Source: JBBDMU01 sp040878115 (lineage in GTDB: Bacteria; Bacteroidota; Rhodothermia; Balneolales; Natronogracilivirgulaceae). Taken from it: 64,000 bases of DNA. The first letter of the stretch is position 1, and the number at the start of each line of letters is the position of its first letter. The notes under the pieces are model-generated. The model ran no database searches. It saw nothing but the letters and a program-made list of their open reading frames with translations, and had not been told where the DNA came from. Where the stretch lies: the NCBI GenBank assembly GCA_040878115.1, contig JBBDMV010000118.1:7683-71682 (forward strand), in the 5' to 3' direction. The position numbers and the translations under genes are program-made. Positions 43,584 through 52,632 of the stretch are shown in pieces.

Positions 43584-44999
43584 ATGGAATATCCCCAGGA
43601 ACTACTTTATTTTCTTCCGGCTATCATTGTAGCAATCGGCGGTATCGTCGTAATGATGGCTGATGCCTTTTCTAAAAAAGCGGTAACGAACTATTGGCTG
43701 TCTGTCGGTTTTCTGCTGGTTGCTCTGCTCGTTTCCGTCAACGACCTATTCCGTCCTGCCGGAGATGCTTTTTACGGATTAATCACCTATGGCGGAACGG
43801 CGTCTTTTGGCGTCATGCTTGTACTGCTTGGAACCTTCTTTTGTGTGATATTATGTCGGGAATATCTTGTTGGCATAAAGCATCATATGGGTGAAGTTTA
43901 TTCTATGATCATGTTCGCTACGGTTGGCATGATAGTACTGGCTTCTTCCAACAACCTGGTTTCTGTGTTTCTGGGTATTGAAACCATGTCTATATCTTTG
44001 TACGTGCTGGCTGGTCTGGTTAAGAATGAGAAAGCTGGAATCGAAGCAGCACTTAAATATTTTCTTTTAGGGGCGTTTTCTACGGGATTTTTGCTTTATG
44101 GAATTGCTCTGCTTTATGGTGCTGCCGGATCCACTTCACTGCTGGCTATTGGTCAGGTGACAGAACCAGGATTGATATACTGGGCGGGGGTAGCCTTGCT
44201 GCTTGTAGGATTTCTTTTCAAAATCTCTGCCGTACCGTTTCACATGTGGACACCCGATGTATACCAGGGTTCACCAACAACTATCACAGCTTACATGTCC
44301 ACTGCTTCCAAAACAGCAGCTGTGGTTTCGCTGATTCTCATTCTTGACCGTGCTTTCCCGCACATTCACTCTGAATGGGGCCAGGTGCTTACTGTGATAG
44401 CTGTGCTGACCATGGTTCTGGGAAATCTTGTTGCCATCGTGCAGGATAATGTGAAGCGAATGCTTGCTTATTCCAGTATAGCCCACGTAGGATACATACT
44501 TATAGGTCTTGCCGCAGGAACTGCCGATGCATACAATGCTGTACTTTACTATCTGTTGGCCTACACCATCATGAACGTTGGCGCTTTTGGTGTGGTGGCC
44601 TATTATGAACGTCAGAAAGGCCTCGACTTTACCAATGTCATAAGTTATGCAGGACTTGGTTATAAGCAACCCATGCTGGGCGTGCTTTTATCTATCTTCT
44701 TATTTTCTCTGGCAGGTATTCCACCATTCGCGGGCTTTATCGGCAAATATCTAGTATTCGCCGCCGCAGTTAACGAAGGTATGATCGGTTTGGTCGTGCT
44801 GGGCGTGTTGGCCTCTGCGGCCAGTGTTTATTACTATCTGCGGGTTATGGTCTACCTCTATATGAAAGAAGAAACTAGCGAAACGGTTATAGACAATCCC
44901 GGAGCAATATATAAATATTCTCTTCTGGTTCTCGCTATTCTGACGGTTTATTTCGGCATTCAACCCGGTGGTGTTACCGAACTGCTGATGGGATTTTAG
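43584..44999 (+). CDS. nuoN: NADH-quinone oxidoreductase subunit N
   Basis: 471 residues. Seen: VSVFLGIETMSISLYVLAG with the membrane Glu, EAALKYFLLGAFSTGFLLYGIALLYG, KISAVPFHMWTPDVYQGSPTTITAYMSTASK and MLAYSSIAHVGYILIGL. Last recognised gene of the complex I run. Confidence 0.97.
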   Translation: MEYPQELLYFLPAIIVAIGGIVVMMADAFSKKAVTNYWLSVGFLLVALLVSVNDLFRPAGDAFYGLITYGGTASFGVMLVLLGTFFCVILCREYLVGIKHHMGEVYSMIMFATVGMIVLASSNNLVSVFLGIETMSISLYVLAGLVKNEKAGIEAALKYFLLGAFSTGFLLYGIALLYGAAGSTSLLAIGQVTEPGLIYWAGVALLLVGFLFKISAVPFHMWTPDVYQGSPTTITAYMSTASKTAAVVSLILILDRAFPHIHSEWGQVLTVIAVLTMVLGNLVAIVQDNVKRMLAYSSIAHVGYILIGLAAGTADAYNAVLYYLLAYTIMNVGAFGVVAYYERQKGLDFTNVISYAGLGYKQPMLGVLLSIFLFSLAGIPPFAGFIGKYLVFAAAVNEGMIGLVVLGVLASAASVYYYLRVMVYLYMKEETSETVIDNPGAIYKYSLLVLAILTVYFGIQPGGVTELLMGF

Positions 45000-45141
45000 G
45001 GAAGGGAAGAAGTTGTCAGTATTAGCTTCTGGAAAAATTATAAGATAACTCTTCTTTACAACTACGCCTAATGCCTGTTGCGTATCTTCATAATTATTCT
45101 TTTTATAGCAGTACTTTTACTTTGGTTGGTCTGGATAATAT

Positions 45142-45711
45142 ATGGCTGATCATAATAACATCGAAATTATGGAAGATAAGCCTGTAAGTACATCCCGAAA
45201 AATTGTTTCCCGAACCTGGGCTCTTGTTTTATTGGTAATTGTATATTTGCTCGTTATCAAGCCTGTTTCAATAACTCTGCATGATATTGCCTTCTCGATC
45301 ATGGAGGACCGGGTGGAAGTGGTCAGCGATATATCCATACATCGTAAATCGCGTTCGCTGTTTGTAATTACGCAGGAAGAATTTACTGAAGGGATCTCGT
45401 TACATATTTTTGGTGGTTACTTGTATATTGTTCCGGCAGCAATGCTTTTTGTTTTATATAATGAACGCCGCCATATATGGGTTCTCCTTGGGCTCCATGC
45501 TGTTGCCTGGCTGTTAAATATGCTATTCCTGTTCGCTGGGATCTCCGGTCTTAGCTTTATGCTTTACGTATGTGATATTATTAGCCGTTATATGATCAAC
45601 ATATCCTTATTTTATCTTTTATATGTTATTGCTATAAATGAATTAAAGGGTAGTTTGGGTCGTTTAACTAAAAATGAAACAGAAGAAACGTCAGCAAATG
45701 TAGAGGATTGA
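45142..45711 (+). CDS. Four-helix membrane protein of unknown function
   Basis: 189 residues, not recognised. Hydrophobic segments near 28-45, 92-108, 113-135 and 140-165. The first loop (about 50-88) carries HDIAFSIMEDRVEVVSDIS and IHRKSRSLFVITQEEFTEGISLHIF, likely periplasmic. Charged tail NETEETSANVED. Size and helix number are like exosortase-linked accessory proteins, but no exosortase motif is present; that is only an impression. A 23-codon hydrophobic ORF (45078-45149, TTG start) overlaps its start. Confidence 0.6.
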   Translation: MADHNNIEIMEDKPVSTSRKIVSRTWALVLLVIVYLLVIKPVSITLHDIAFSIMEDRVEVVSDISIHRKSRSLFVITQEEFTEGISLHIFGGYLYIVPAAMLFVLYNERRHIWVLLGLHAVAWLLNMLFLFAGISGLSFMLYVCDIISRYMINISLFYLLYVIAINELKGSLGRLTKNETEETSANVED

Positions 45712-45750
45712 ATTCAGGTTTGATATAGTTTTTTCCAATTTGCTAACGAT

Positions 45751-47655
45751 CTACAACATATCTTTTAGAAACGAATATATATTATCCACTGAGGTAACTA
45801 TATCAGAATTTGTCGTGTCAATAACGATATCCGGTTTATCCGAAGTTTCATGCTTCATATTAAAGCCGGTGAGGTTTTTTATCTCCCCTTTTTCCGCTTT
45901 GGCATACAGCCCTTTTGGATCGCGCTTGAGAACTGCTTCTTTATCGCATTCAACTTGTACCTCGATGAATCGGCCTTCCGGAAACAAGCTTTTAACCAAT
46001 TCTCTGTCCTTGCGATAAGGTGATACAAATGTGCACAGTACAATATTCCCTTGTTCGAAAAACAGGTGGGCAACCTCACCGACACGCCGTATGTTCTCTG
46101 CACGATCTCGCGGACTAAAACCAAGATCGCCGTTTAAACCATGGCGCACCTGATCACCGTCCAGTAACATGGTTTGGTGGTTTTGTTCGTACAGTTTAGT
46201 TTCCAGAGCTTTTGCGATGGTTGTTTTTCCGGCTCCGGATACACCGGTAAACCAAAGTACAGCAGCTTTGTGACCATTTCTTTCTTCCCGTTGTTTCCTC
46301 CCTATGTTCCAGGGCTCCCAGGTAGTGTTTGGTGAAGACTGTCTGGATTTTGATTGTAAATCGGGATCTTTTGATTTAGTATTTACGGCTCTTATCATGC
46401 CTCCACCCACAGTGACATTGGATGCCGGGTCTATAATGATGAAACTGCCTGTCTTTTGATTGATCTTGTAGGGATCATAAAAGAGTTCCTGTGAAGTAGT
46501 AAGGCTGACCCTGCCTATTTCATTTAACCTCAAAGTATCTGCATCATTCCTGTGAAGGGTATCTACATTCATGCTGTATAGAATATCATCAATGTATACT
46601 TGAGTTGTGCGGCTGGTATGCATCAATAAATACGGTTTGCCAGTCACTAGAGGCTCAGCATTCATCCAGCACAAATAGGCTTCGAATTTCGATGCAATTG
46701 CCGGCACATTATTAATACGTACCAACATATCCCCGCGGCTGATATCAATCTCATCTTCTATAGTAATGACAACTGAGTCACCGGGTTCGGCTTCATCAAG
46801 ATTGCCATCCCGGGTGACAATTTCCTTTACCTTGCTGGTCAGCCTTGAAGGTAATGCCATCACTTCATCCCCCTGACGAATACGTCCTGACGCAACGCGA
46901 CCAGCGAAACCACGGAAGTTTTGGTCTGGTCGAATCACGTATTGCACCGGTAAGCGGAAATCAATTACATTAAGTGCAGTGTCAACTTTTACATTCTCTA
47001 AATGATGGAGAAGAGTAGTACCCTGATACCAATCGGTGCTAACACTTTTCTCGACCACATTATCACCCTTTAATGCAGATATAGGGATATAGGTGATGTT
47101 ATTTACATCCAGCTTGCGCGCAAAAGCTTTAAAATCGTTGACAATCTTTTCATATACATTCTGATCAAAATCAACAAGGTCCATTTTATTAATGGCTACG
47201 ACAAGGTTGGGGATTTGCAACAGAGAAGAAATGAAAGCGTGCCGTTTCGATTGTGTGAGCAGCCCCTTTTGTGCATCGACCAAAATCACCGCGAGGTCAG
47301 CAGTAGAAGCTCCGGTTACCATATTGCTGGTGTATTGAACATGACCGGGAGTGTCGGCTATTATAAATTTTCGCTTGGGTGTGGCGAAATATCTATATGC
47401 CACATCTATAGTGATTTTCTGCTCACGCTCAGCCTTTAAACCGTCAGTTAGAAGAGCCAGGTTCACTTCAGCATCACCACCGTTCAGGCTGGTCTGCTCA
47501 ATGGCTTCCATCTGATCCTCAAAAATAGATTTGGAATCATAAAGCAGCCGACCTATCAATGTGCTTTTGCCGTCATCAACGCTACCCGCCGTTGTGAAAC
47601 GGAGCAGGTCCATGTTCAGATAAGAATTTTGATTGTTTAGTATGGGTTCCATCAT
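45751..47655 (-). CDS. cysNC: Bifunctional sulfate adenylyltransferase large subunit / APS kinase (CysN-CysC)
   Basis: 634 residues. N-terminal EF-Tu-like GTPase (CysN, about 12-440): TAGSVDDGKSTLIGRLLYDSK, DTPGHVQYTSNM, AINKMDLVD. C-terminal APS kinase (about 465-634): VLWFTGVSGAGKTTIAKALE P-loop, LDGDQVRHGLNGDLGF and IVLCTFVSPYRKDRELV. With CysD it makes APS from sulfate and ATP, driven by GTP; the C-domain phosphorylates APS to PAPS. Last gene of the sulfur operon, 61 bp after cysD. Confidence 0.96.
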   Translation of the reverse strand: MMEPILNNQNSYLNMDLLRFTTAGSVDDGKSTLIGRLLYDSKSIFEDQMEAIEQTSLNGGDAEVNLALLTDGLKAEREQKITIDVAYRYFATPKRKFIIADTPGHVQYTSNMVTGASTADLAVILVDAQKGLLTQSKRHAFISSLLQIPNLVVAINKMDLVDFDQNVYEKIVNDFKAFARKLDVNNITYIPISALKGDNVVEKSVSTDWYQGTTLLHHLENVKVDTALNVIDFRLPVQYVIRPDQNFRGFAGRVASGRIRQGDEVMALPSRLTSKVKEIVTRDGNLDEAEPGDSVVITIEDEIDISRGDMLVRINNVPAIASKFEAYLCWMNAEPLVTGKPYLLMHTSRTTQVYIDDILYSMNVDTLHRNDADTLRLNEIGRVSLTTSQELFYDPYKINQKTGSFIIIDPASNVTVGGGMIRAVNTKSKDPDLQSKSRQSSPNTTWEPWNIGRKQREERNGHKAAVLWFTGVSGAGKTTIAKALETKLYEQNHQTMLLDGDQVRHGLNGDLGFSPRDRAENIRRVGEVAHLFFEQGNIVLCTFVSPYRKDRELVKSLFPEGRFIEVQVECDKEAVLKRDPKGLYAKAEKGEIKNLTGFNMKHETSDKPDIVIDTTNSDIVTSVDNIYSFLKDML

Positions 47656-47716
47656 TAAAGAAAAGTTTATAGTCTAAGTTTGAGAAAGAGAAAATTGGAT
47701 GATCCTGGCCTTTGTT

Positions 47717-48625
47717 TTAAAAGTACCCCTGCCTTTTTCTATCCTCCATCGCTGTTTCGCTGCGTTTGTCATCATGGCGATTGCCACGTTCGGTCTGGCG
47801 GGCAGAAGCTACCTCCTGGATGATATCCTCTAAAGAAGATGCATTAGAAAGTACCGCTCCGGTACAGGTTGCATCACCGATAGTGCGGAAGCGAACAGTT
47901 TTATTTACAAGCTGTTCATCTGGTTGGACTTCGACGAACTCGGTATTGGCCAGCCATACACCTCGTCGCAGAAAGACATCACGCTTATGAGCAAAATATA
48001 TATCTGGAATTTCAATATTTTCCCGGGCTATATATTGCCAAACATTCATCTCCGTCCAATTGCTTAATGGAAATACCCTGAAACTTTCGCCTTGGTTCTT
48101 ACGGCCGTTAAACAGGTTCCACAATTCCGGGCGCTGATTTTTAGGGTCCCACTGACCAAAGATATCCCGATGGGAGAAAAATCGTTCTTTAGCCCTGGCT
48201 TTTTCTTCATCCCTTCGGCCGCCACCAAGCGCTGCATCTACCTGGTGTTTTTTAAGGGTATCCAGCAGAGTAACGGTTTGCAAGGCATTCCGGCTGGCAT
48301 CAGGGCCTGTTTCTTCTTTCACCTTTCCGGAATCAATTGACTCCTGAACACTTCCCACTATAAGCCTGGCACCTGATTTCTTAACTAGTTCATCGCGGAA
48401 AGCAATGGTTTCATTAAAATTATGACCGGTGTCAATATGCATTAACGGAAATGGTACTTTGGCTGGGTAGAAAGCTTTTATAGCAAGGTGCATCATGCAG
48501 ATGGAGTCTTTACCGCCCGAGAATAGCAATACAGGCCTTTCAAACTGTGCGGCAACTTCCCGCATGATGTAAATTGCTTCATCTTCAAGTTCTTTTAAAT
48601 GTGTGTATATTTTTTTTTCAGCCAT
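47717..48625 (-). CDS. cysD: Sulfate adenylyltransferase small subunit
   Basis: 302 residues. PP-loop ATP pyrophosphatase: PVLLFSGGKDSICMMHLAIKAF, then MHIDTGHNFNETIAFRDELV, GGRRDEEKARAKERFFSHRD and the C-terminal RYRTIGDATCTGAV-type segment (RFRTIGDATCTGAVLS). Adenylyl transfer onto sulfate, with CysN. 49 bp after cysQ. Confidence 0.97.
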   Translation of the reverse strand: MAEKKIYTHLKELEDEAIYIMREVAAQFERPVLLFSGGKDSICMMHLAIKAFYPAKVPFPLMHIDTGHNFNETIAFRDELVKKSGARLIVGSVQESIDSGKVKEETGPDASRNALQTVTLLDTLKKHQVDAALGGGRRDEEKARAKERFFSHRDIFGQWDPKNQRPELWNLFNGRKNQGESFRVFPLSNWTEMNVWQYIARENIEIPDIYFAHKRDVFLRRGVWLANTEFVEVQPDEQLVNKTVRFRTIGDATCTGAVLSNASSLEDIIQEVASARQTERGNRHDDKRSETAMEDRKRQGYF

Positions 48626-48674
48626 ATGATTGTCGTTTGTTTAGTTCCTGAAGTATGATTTTAAATGAAGTTTT

Positions 48675-49418
48675 TTATATCCCGATTATAAATTCTTCAT
48701 GTCTTAAAGATGGTTTATTGTAAGATAAGGGAGATTTTCTCTTGCCATTTCGTCCCGAGTAGCGAAATACAGCATCACCGGCAGCCGTATCCCATTCCAT
48801 AGTCCTTCCGAACCTTGGGTAAATATCAGCTGCTCCTTCGGCAACCAAACAAAACTTTAATGAACTGCCTGCTATTACTTTCTTGCCTACCTGAAGACCT
48901 TGTTCACTAAGTTTTTCATCCAGGTTATTTGAGGCATGGGAACGGCTCTCCACAATGGTAAGACGGTTACTGATATCAGGTGGTACAGAATGAATTTTTA
49001 TTTTCGAACCATTTTCATTGATCCTGAAGGATCCCTGATCTTCTTCTCCAATATAGGTTAGATTTTTATCTGGCAGATAAACGATTCCCAGAACAGGTTC
49101 ATCATGTTCCATTAAGGCAATGTTTACAGTAAATTCTCCATTGTGCTTGAGAAACTCTTTGGTGCCGTCCAGGGGATCGATCAGCCAATACCGCTCCCAG
49201 GACTTTCTTTCATTATAATCAGGAATTTTACCCTCTTCAGAAATTATCGGTATATTTTCCAGTTGCTTCAGCCCATGCACAATTAATTCATGAGAAGCTA
49301 AATCTGCCTGGGTTAAGGGCGAGTTATTTTCTTTTTGATAAACCGTTACGGGTTCATTATAATAGCTTAAAATAGCTTCGCCGGCTTGTTTTGATAGTTT
49401 GATCAGGTCCTGTATCAT
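48675..49418 (-). CDS. cysQ: 3'(2'),5'-bisphosphate nucleotidase CysQ
   Basis: 247 residues, inositol-monophosphatase fold. Seen: metal motif IISEEGKIPDY, YWLIDPLDGTKEFLKHNGEFTVNIAL, and the C-terminal MEWDTAAGDAVFRYSGR. It removes the toxic by-product 3'-phosphoadenosine 5'-phosphate (PAP) to AMP, which is needed only where PAPS is used. Its position in the operon therefore says PAPS is made and consumed here. Starts 1 bp after the permease stop. Confidence 0.93.
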   Translation of the reverse strand: MIQDLIKLSKQAGEAILSYYNEPVTVYQKENNSPLTQADLASHELIVHGLKQLENIPIISEEGKIPDYNERKSWERYWLIDPLDGTKEFLKHNGEFTVNIALMEHDEPVLGIVYLPDKNLTYIGEEDQGSFRINENGSKIKIHSVPPDISNRLTIVESRSHASNNLDEKLSEQGLQVGKKVIAGSSLKFCLVAEGAADIYPRFGRTMEWDTAAGDAVFRYSGRNGKRKSPLSYNKPSLRHEEFIIGI

Positions 49419-49419
49419 T

Positions 49420-51186
49420 TTAAAAATTCCATACTAATGGTACTAAAATGATTGCAATAATCGCAACTATTAAATTGAGTGGAAGTCCAACTTTTATATA
49501 ATCTGAGAACTTGTAACCACCGGGACCGTAAACCATGAGATTTGTTTGATACCCTATTGGGGTTGAGAAGCTAGCTGAAGCAGCAAAGATAATGATCATG
49601 ACAAAAGGCATATAACTGACACCCATTGAACCTGCTATGGAAACGGCAATAGGGAAGATAAGTACGGCTGCAGCATTATTGGTGATCATTTCCGTAAGGA
49701 GCCAGGTTGCCAGGTAGGTTGCTATAAGTGCCAGATAAGGATTAAAATCTGCCATTTGAATAAAACCACCGGCAATCGTGTTTGCAGCACCGGTTACCTG
49801 TAAAGCATTGCCAATCCCAAGTGCCGCGGCTATGACTAATAAGACGGGCCAGTCGATACTTTCGCGAGCCACGCTTATCCGGCAGCAGCGGGTCATGATC
49901 ATTAATCCGGCAGCGAGAATTGCAGCCTGGAACATAGTCAGTAACCCAAATGCCGCTGATAAAATCATTACAGCAATAATCAACAGGGAAATCCAGGATC
50001 TTTCATAGTCGGGGGTCCCGTTTTTGGAAAGTGTTGTTACCAGGAAAAAATCATTGGAAAACTTAAACGCCTTTACAAAATGGGGGGGAGCTTCCATTAA
50101 AAGGAAGTCGCCGGTTTGTAATCTAATATCACCAATTTTCTCGTTAATCCTTTGGCCGTTACGTGAAACTGCAAGTACAACGGCATCGTATCGTTGGCGG
50201 AATTTGCCTTCCTTAATGGTTACTCCATTCAGAGGATTGCTTGGAGAGACAACGGCTTCAGCCAGAATGCGTTCTCGCCTGGGGGCATTCAGCTTGAAAA
50301 CCTGGTCTGTTGCAGGTACCAGGCCCGATAATTGTTGAAGGTCCACGATGGAGTCCACCATCCCCGTAAAGATAAGCCGGTCGTGTTGCTGAAGCAGTTC
50401 CTGCGGTGATACGGCAGCAATGAGTCGATCACCGCGAATGATCTCTACCAGATATACGCCTTTCAAATGACGAAGCCCGGCCTCCTGGATACTTTTCCCC
50501 GTAATGGAGTTCTTTGAAGCCACAACCATTTCAATGGTATATTCACGTGTGTTCTCAAAATTCTTTAGTCCTGATTCTCTATCGGGTAATAAATTACGAC
50601 CAAGGGTGAGTAAATAAACGCAACCTGCAAATGCGATAGGAATACCAACTATAGCGGGTTCAAATATATTTAGCGCTCTCCCTTCTTCATTGATTAACAT
50701 CCCATGGACCAGCAAATTTGTGCTTGTACCAATTAATGTACACGTGCCGCCAAGAATGGCAGCGTAGCTGAGGGGGATCATGAGTTTAGAAACATTGATA
50801 TTGTACTGGCTTGCCCAATCCTGTAAAGCCGGGATAAATGATGCTACAATGGGTGTATTATTAAGGAAAGCGCTCATGGTCATAACAGGACCGATGATTC
50901 GAAATTGTGCCGTTATCAGATTCTTGGGTTGTCCCAGCAGGTTAGTCACAATAAACCGGATGGCGCCTGTCTCTTTCAAACCTGCGGCCACAACATATAG
51001 TGCAGCCACGGTAAGCATCCCCTGATTTGAAAATCCAACCAGGGCCTCAGACGGTGATACCACATTTCCTATGATCAGGATTGTTAACCCGCCGATAAAA
51101 ACCAGGTCCGGTGGTATCTTGGTGCAAAGCAATACCCCGAAACAACCGAAAATAATAACAAGTACAGCCCAGGCTTCGATACCCAT
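49420..51186 (-). CDS. SLC13-family anion permease with two RCK_C domains, probable sulfate transporter
   Basis: 588 residues, about ten helices. N-terminal half IPPDLVFIGGLTILIIGNVVSP and SAFLNNTPIVASFIPALQDWA (a divalent-anion symporter signature), a pair of cytosolic TrkA_C/RCK_C domains at about 210-370 (EIIRGDRLIAAVSPQELL.. and KEGKFRQRYDAVVLAVSRNG), then the second helical half with TEMITNNAAAVLIFPIAVSIA and SFSTPIGYQTNLMVYGPGGY. In a sulfur operon without ABC sulfate-transporter genes it is the likely sulfate importer. Abuts the siroheme gene with zero spacing. Confidence 0.88.
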   Translation of the reverse strand: MGIEAWAVLVIIFGCFGVLLCTKIPPDLVFIGGLTILIIGNVVSPSEALVGFSNQGMLTVAALYVVAAGLKETGAIRFIVTNLLGQPKNLITAQFRIIGPVMTMSAFLNNTPIVASFIPALQDWASQYNINVSKLMIPLSYAAILGGTCTLIGTSTNLLVHGMLINEEGRALNIFEPAIVGIPIAFAGCVYLLTLGRNLLPDRESGLKNFENTREYTIEMVVASKNSITGKSIQEAGLRHLKGVYLVEIIRGDRLIAAVSPQELLQQHDRLIFTGMVDSIVDLQQLSGLVPATDQVFKLNAPRRERILAEAVVSPSNPLNGVTIKEGKFRQRYDAVVLAVSRNGQRINEKIGDIRLQTGDFLLMEAPPHFVKAFKFSNDFFLVTTLSKNGTPDYERSWISLLIIAVMILSAAFGLLTMFQAAILAAGLMIMTRCCRISVARESIDWPVLLVIAAALGIGNALQVTGAANTIAGGFIQMADFNPYLALIATYLATWLLTEMITNNAAAVLIFPIAVSIAGSMGVSYMPFVMIIIFAASASFSTPIGYQTNLMVYGPGGYKFSDYIKVGLPLNLIVAIIAIILVPLVWNF

Positions 51187-51873
51187 TTACTTTTCCTGAC
51201 GGTTGATTTGAGAGGGTTTGGGAGTATGTGGATTTATGAGCTCACCCGATATAATTGCGTATGTAAGCTTTTCAGCCTCTTCAAAGCGCCCCTGACGGAA
51301 TAAGTCGAGCACGTTTGAATCAATAAGTTCATACCACAGCTGCTTTCGCTTGCTAAAATCAGGATGAAGCTGCTTCATTTTTCCTCGTATGCTATGCATG
51401 AAATCGAGGAAATCCTCGTATTCAGGGCCGAATTCCTGCTCAAAACGTTCACGTAGCCTGACGGCCAGTGTTGGTGCGGCTCCACTGGTAGAAACAGCGA
51501 TATTGAGCGGGCCACGTTTGACCAGAGAACCGAACGTGAAGTTACAATGAGGGATATCATCCATCACATTACATAAAATTCCCAGCCGGTTTGCTTCCTT
51601 CCAGACCAGCTGGTTTGTATCACCTGTAAATTCTGCTACTATTACCATGAAAGCACCTTTTAGGTCACCTTCCTGATAATCCCTGCTAATCCATTCAAAT
51701 ACATTTTGACCATGCCATTCATGCATGACAGGAGAAATTCGACGGCTGATGACAATTAAATCGGCTCCTGCATTATTAAGTTCTCCGACTTTTCTCTCGG
51801 CTTCATCGTCGCCGCCAATTATTACGGTCTTATTCTTATTCAGCCGGTTTAGAAATATTGGGTAAACATCCAT
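51187..51873 (-). CDS. Precorrin-2 dehydrogenase / siroheme synthase N-domain (Met8-like)
   Basis: 229 residues from the ATG at 51873, which begins MDVYPIFLNRLNKNKTVIIGGDDEAERKV; an upstream ATG at 51963 would overlap cysH by 86 bp and add sequence unlike the family. NAD Rossmann GGDDEAERK, then CNVMDDIPHCNFTFGSLVKRGPLNIAVSTSGAAPTLAVRLRE. It oxidises precorrin-2 to sirohydrochlorin and, in the fused CysG form, inserts iron. A separate CobA (below) supplies precorrin-2, so siroheme synthesis is split into two proteins here. Siroheme serves the sulfite reductase of the same operon. Confidence 0.92.
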   Translation of the reverse strand: MDVYPIFLNRLNKNKTVIIGGDDEAERKVGELNNAGADLIVISRRISPVMHEWHGQNVFEWISRDYQEGDLKGAFMVIVAEFTGDTNQLVWKEANRLGILCNVMDDIPHCNFTFGSLVKRGPLNIAVSTSGAAPTLAVRLRERFEQEFGPEYEDFLDFMHSIRGKMKQLHPDFSKRKQLWYELIDSNVLDLFRQGRFEEAEKLTYAIISGELINPHTPKPSQINRQEK

Positions 51874-51877
51874 AATA

Positions 51878-52615
51878 TTATGAACCTTCTGAAGACTCCT
51901 GGGTGACCAGGTGGATTCCGCATTCTGTTTTCTCCTGACCAGACCATCGACCTGACCGTTCATTATCGCTGTCAGTTGTAGGCTTGGTGCACGGCTGGCA
52001 ACCTATACTCGGATAGCCATGGTCATGCAATGGATTGTAAGGAAGATCATAGAATTTGATATAAGACCATATATCATCGGCATCCCATGATGCAAGCGGG
52101 TTGATTTTAATAACCTCGTTCTGTTTATCCCATTCGAATACCGCTGTGTTTTTACGGCTTGCCGATTGATCACGACGGACTCCCGTTACCCACACCTGCT
52201 TGTCAGTCAGATAATGCTTCAGGGGCAATACTTTTCTGATGTGGCAGCACTGGTCCGGACTTTTATTCCAGAGTTTTTCTCCGTATTTCTCAGCCTGTTT
52301 ATCCACTGAAAGGTCCGTTTCAACCCGTTCAAAGTTAATTTTGTATTTTTCAGCGTAATCATCACGTAATTCGTAAGTCTGCCGGAAAAGCAAATTTGTA
52401 TCCAGGTAGAAGACGGTTACAGGCAGTTCAAGATGATAAAGCTTATGCATCAATACGGCCCCCGATGCACCAAATCCGGTACCGATAACCATTTCTTTAC
52501 CATACTGTTCCCAGTTCCGACTCAGAATAGTCTCCACATCAGTATTTTCGTATTGCCGGTTAAGTTCTTGCACCTCTGAAACGGGGTTTGTTTTATGCGA
52601 ATCGAAATTTGTCAT
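51878..52615 (-). CDS. cysH: Phosphoadenylyl/adenylyl-sulfate reductase with [4Fe-4S] cysteines
   Basis: 245 residues, thioredoxin-dependent reductase of APS/PAPS to sulfite. Catalytic C232 in ECGIH. The cysteine pairs C123-C124 (DQCCHIRK) and C206-x2-C209 (IGCQPCT) are the [4Fe-4S] motif of the APS-reductase type (CysH of most bacteria outside enterics), not the cluster-free E. coli PAPS reductase. The PP-loop region reads GTGFGASGAVLM. Ends 4 bp before the siroheme gene. Confidence 0.94.
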   Translation of the reverse strand: MTNFDSHKTNPVSEVQELNRQYENTDVETILSRNWEQYGKEMVIGTGFGASGAVLMHKLYHLELPVTVFYLDTNLLFRQTYELRDDYAEKYKINFERVETDLSVDKQAEKYGEKLWNKSPDQCCHIRKVLPLKHYLTDKQVWVTGVRRDQSASRKNTAVFEWDKQNEVIKINPLASWDADDIWSYIKFYDLPYNPLHDHGYPSIGCQPCTKPTTDSDNERSGRWSGQEKTECGIHLVTQESSEGS

Positions 52616-52632
52616 GGCTGTTTCTTTTATTA

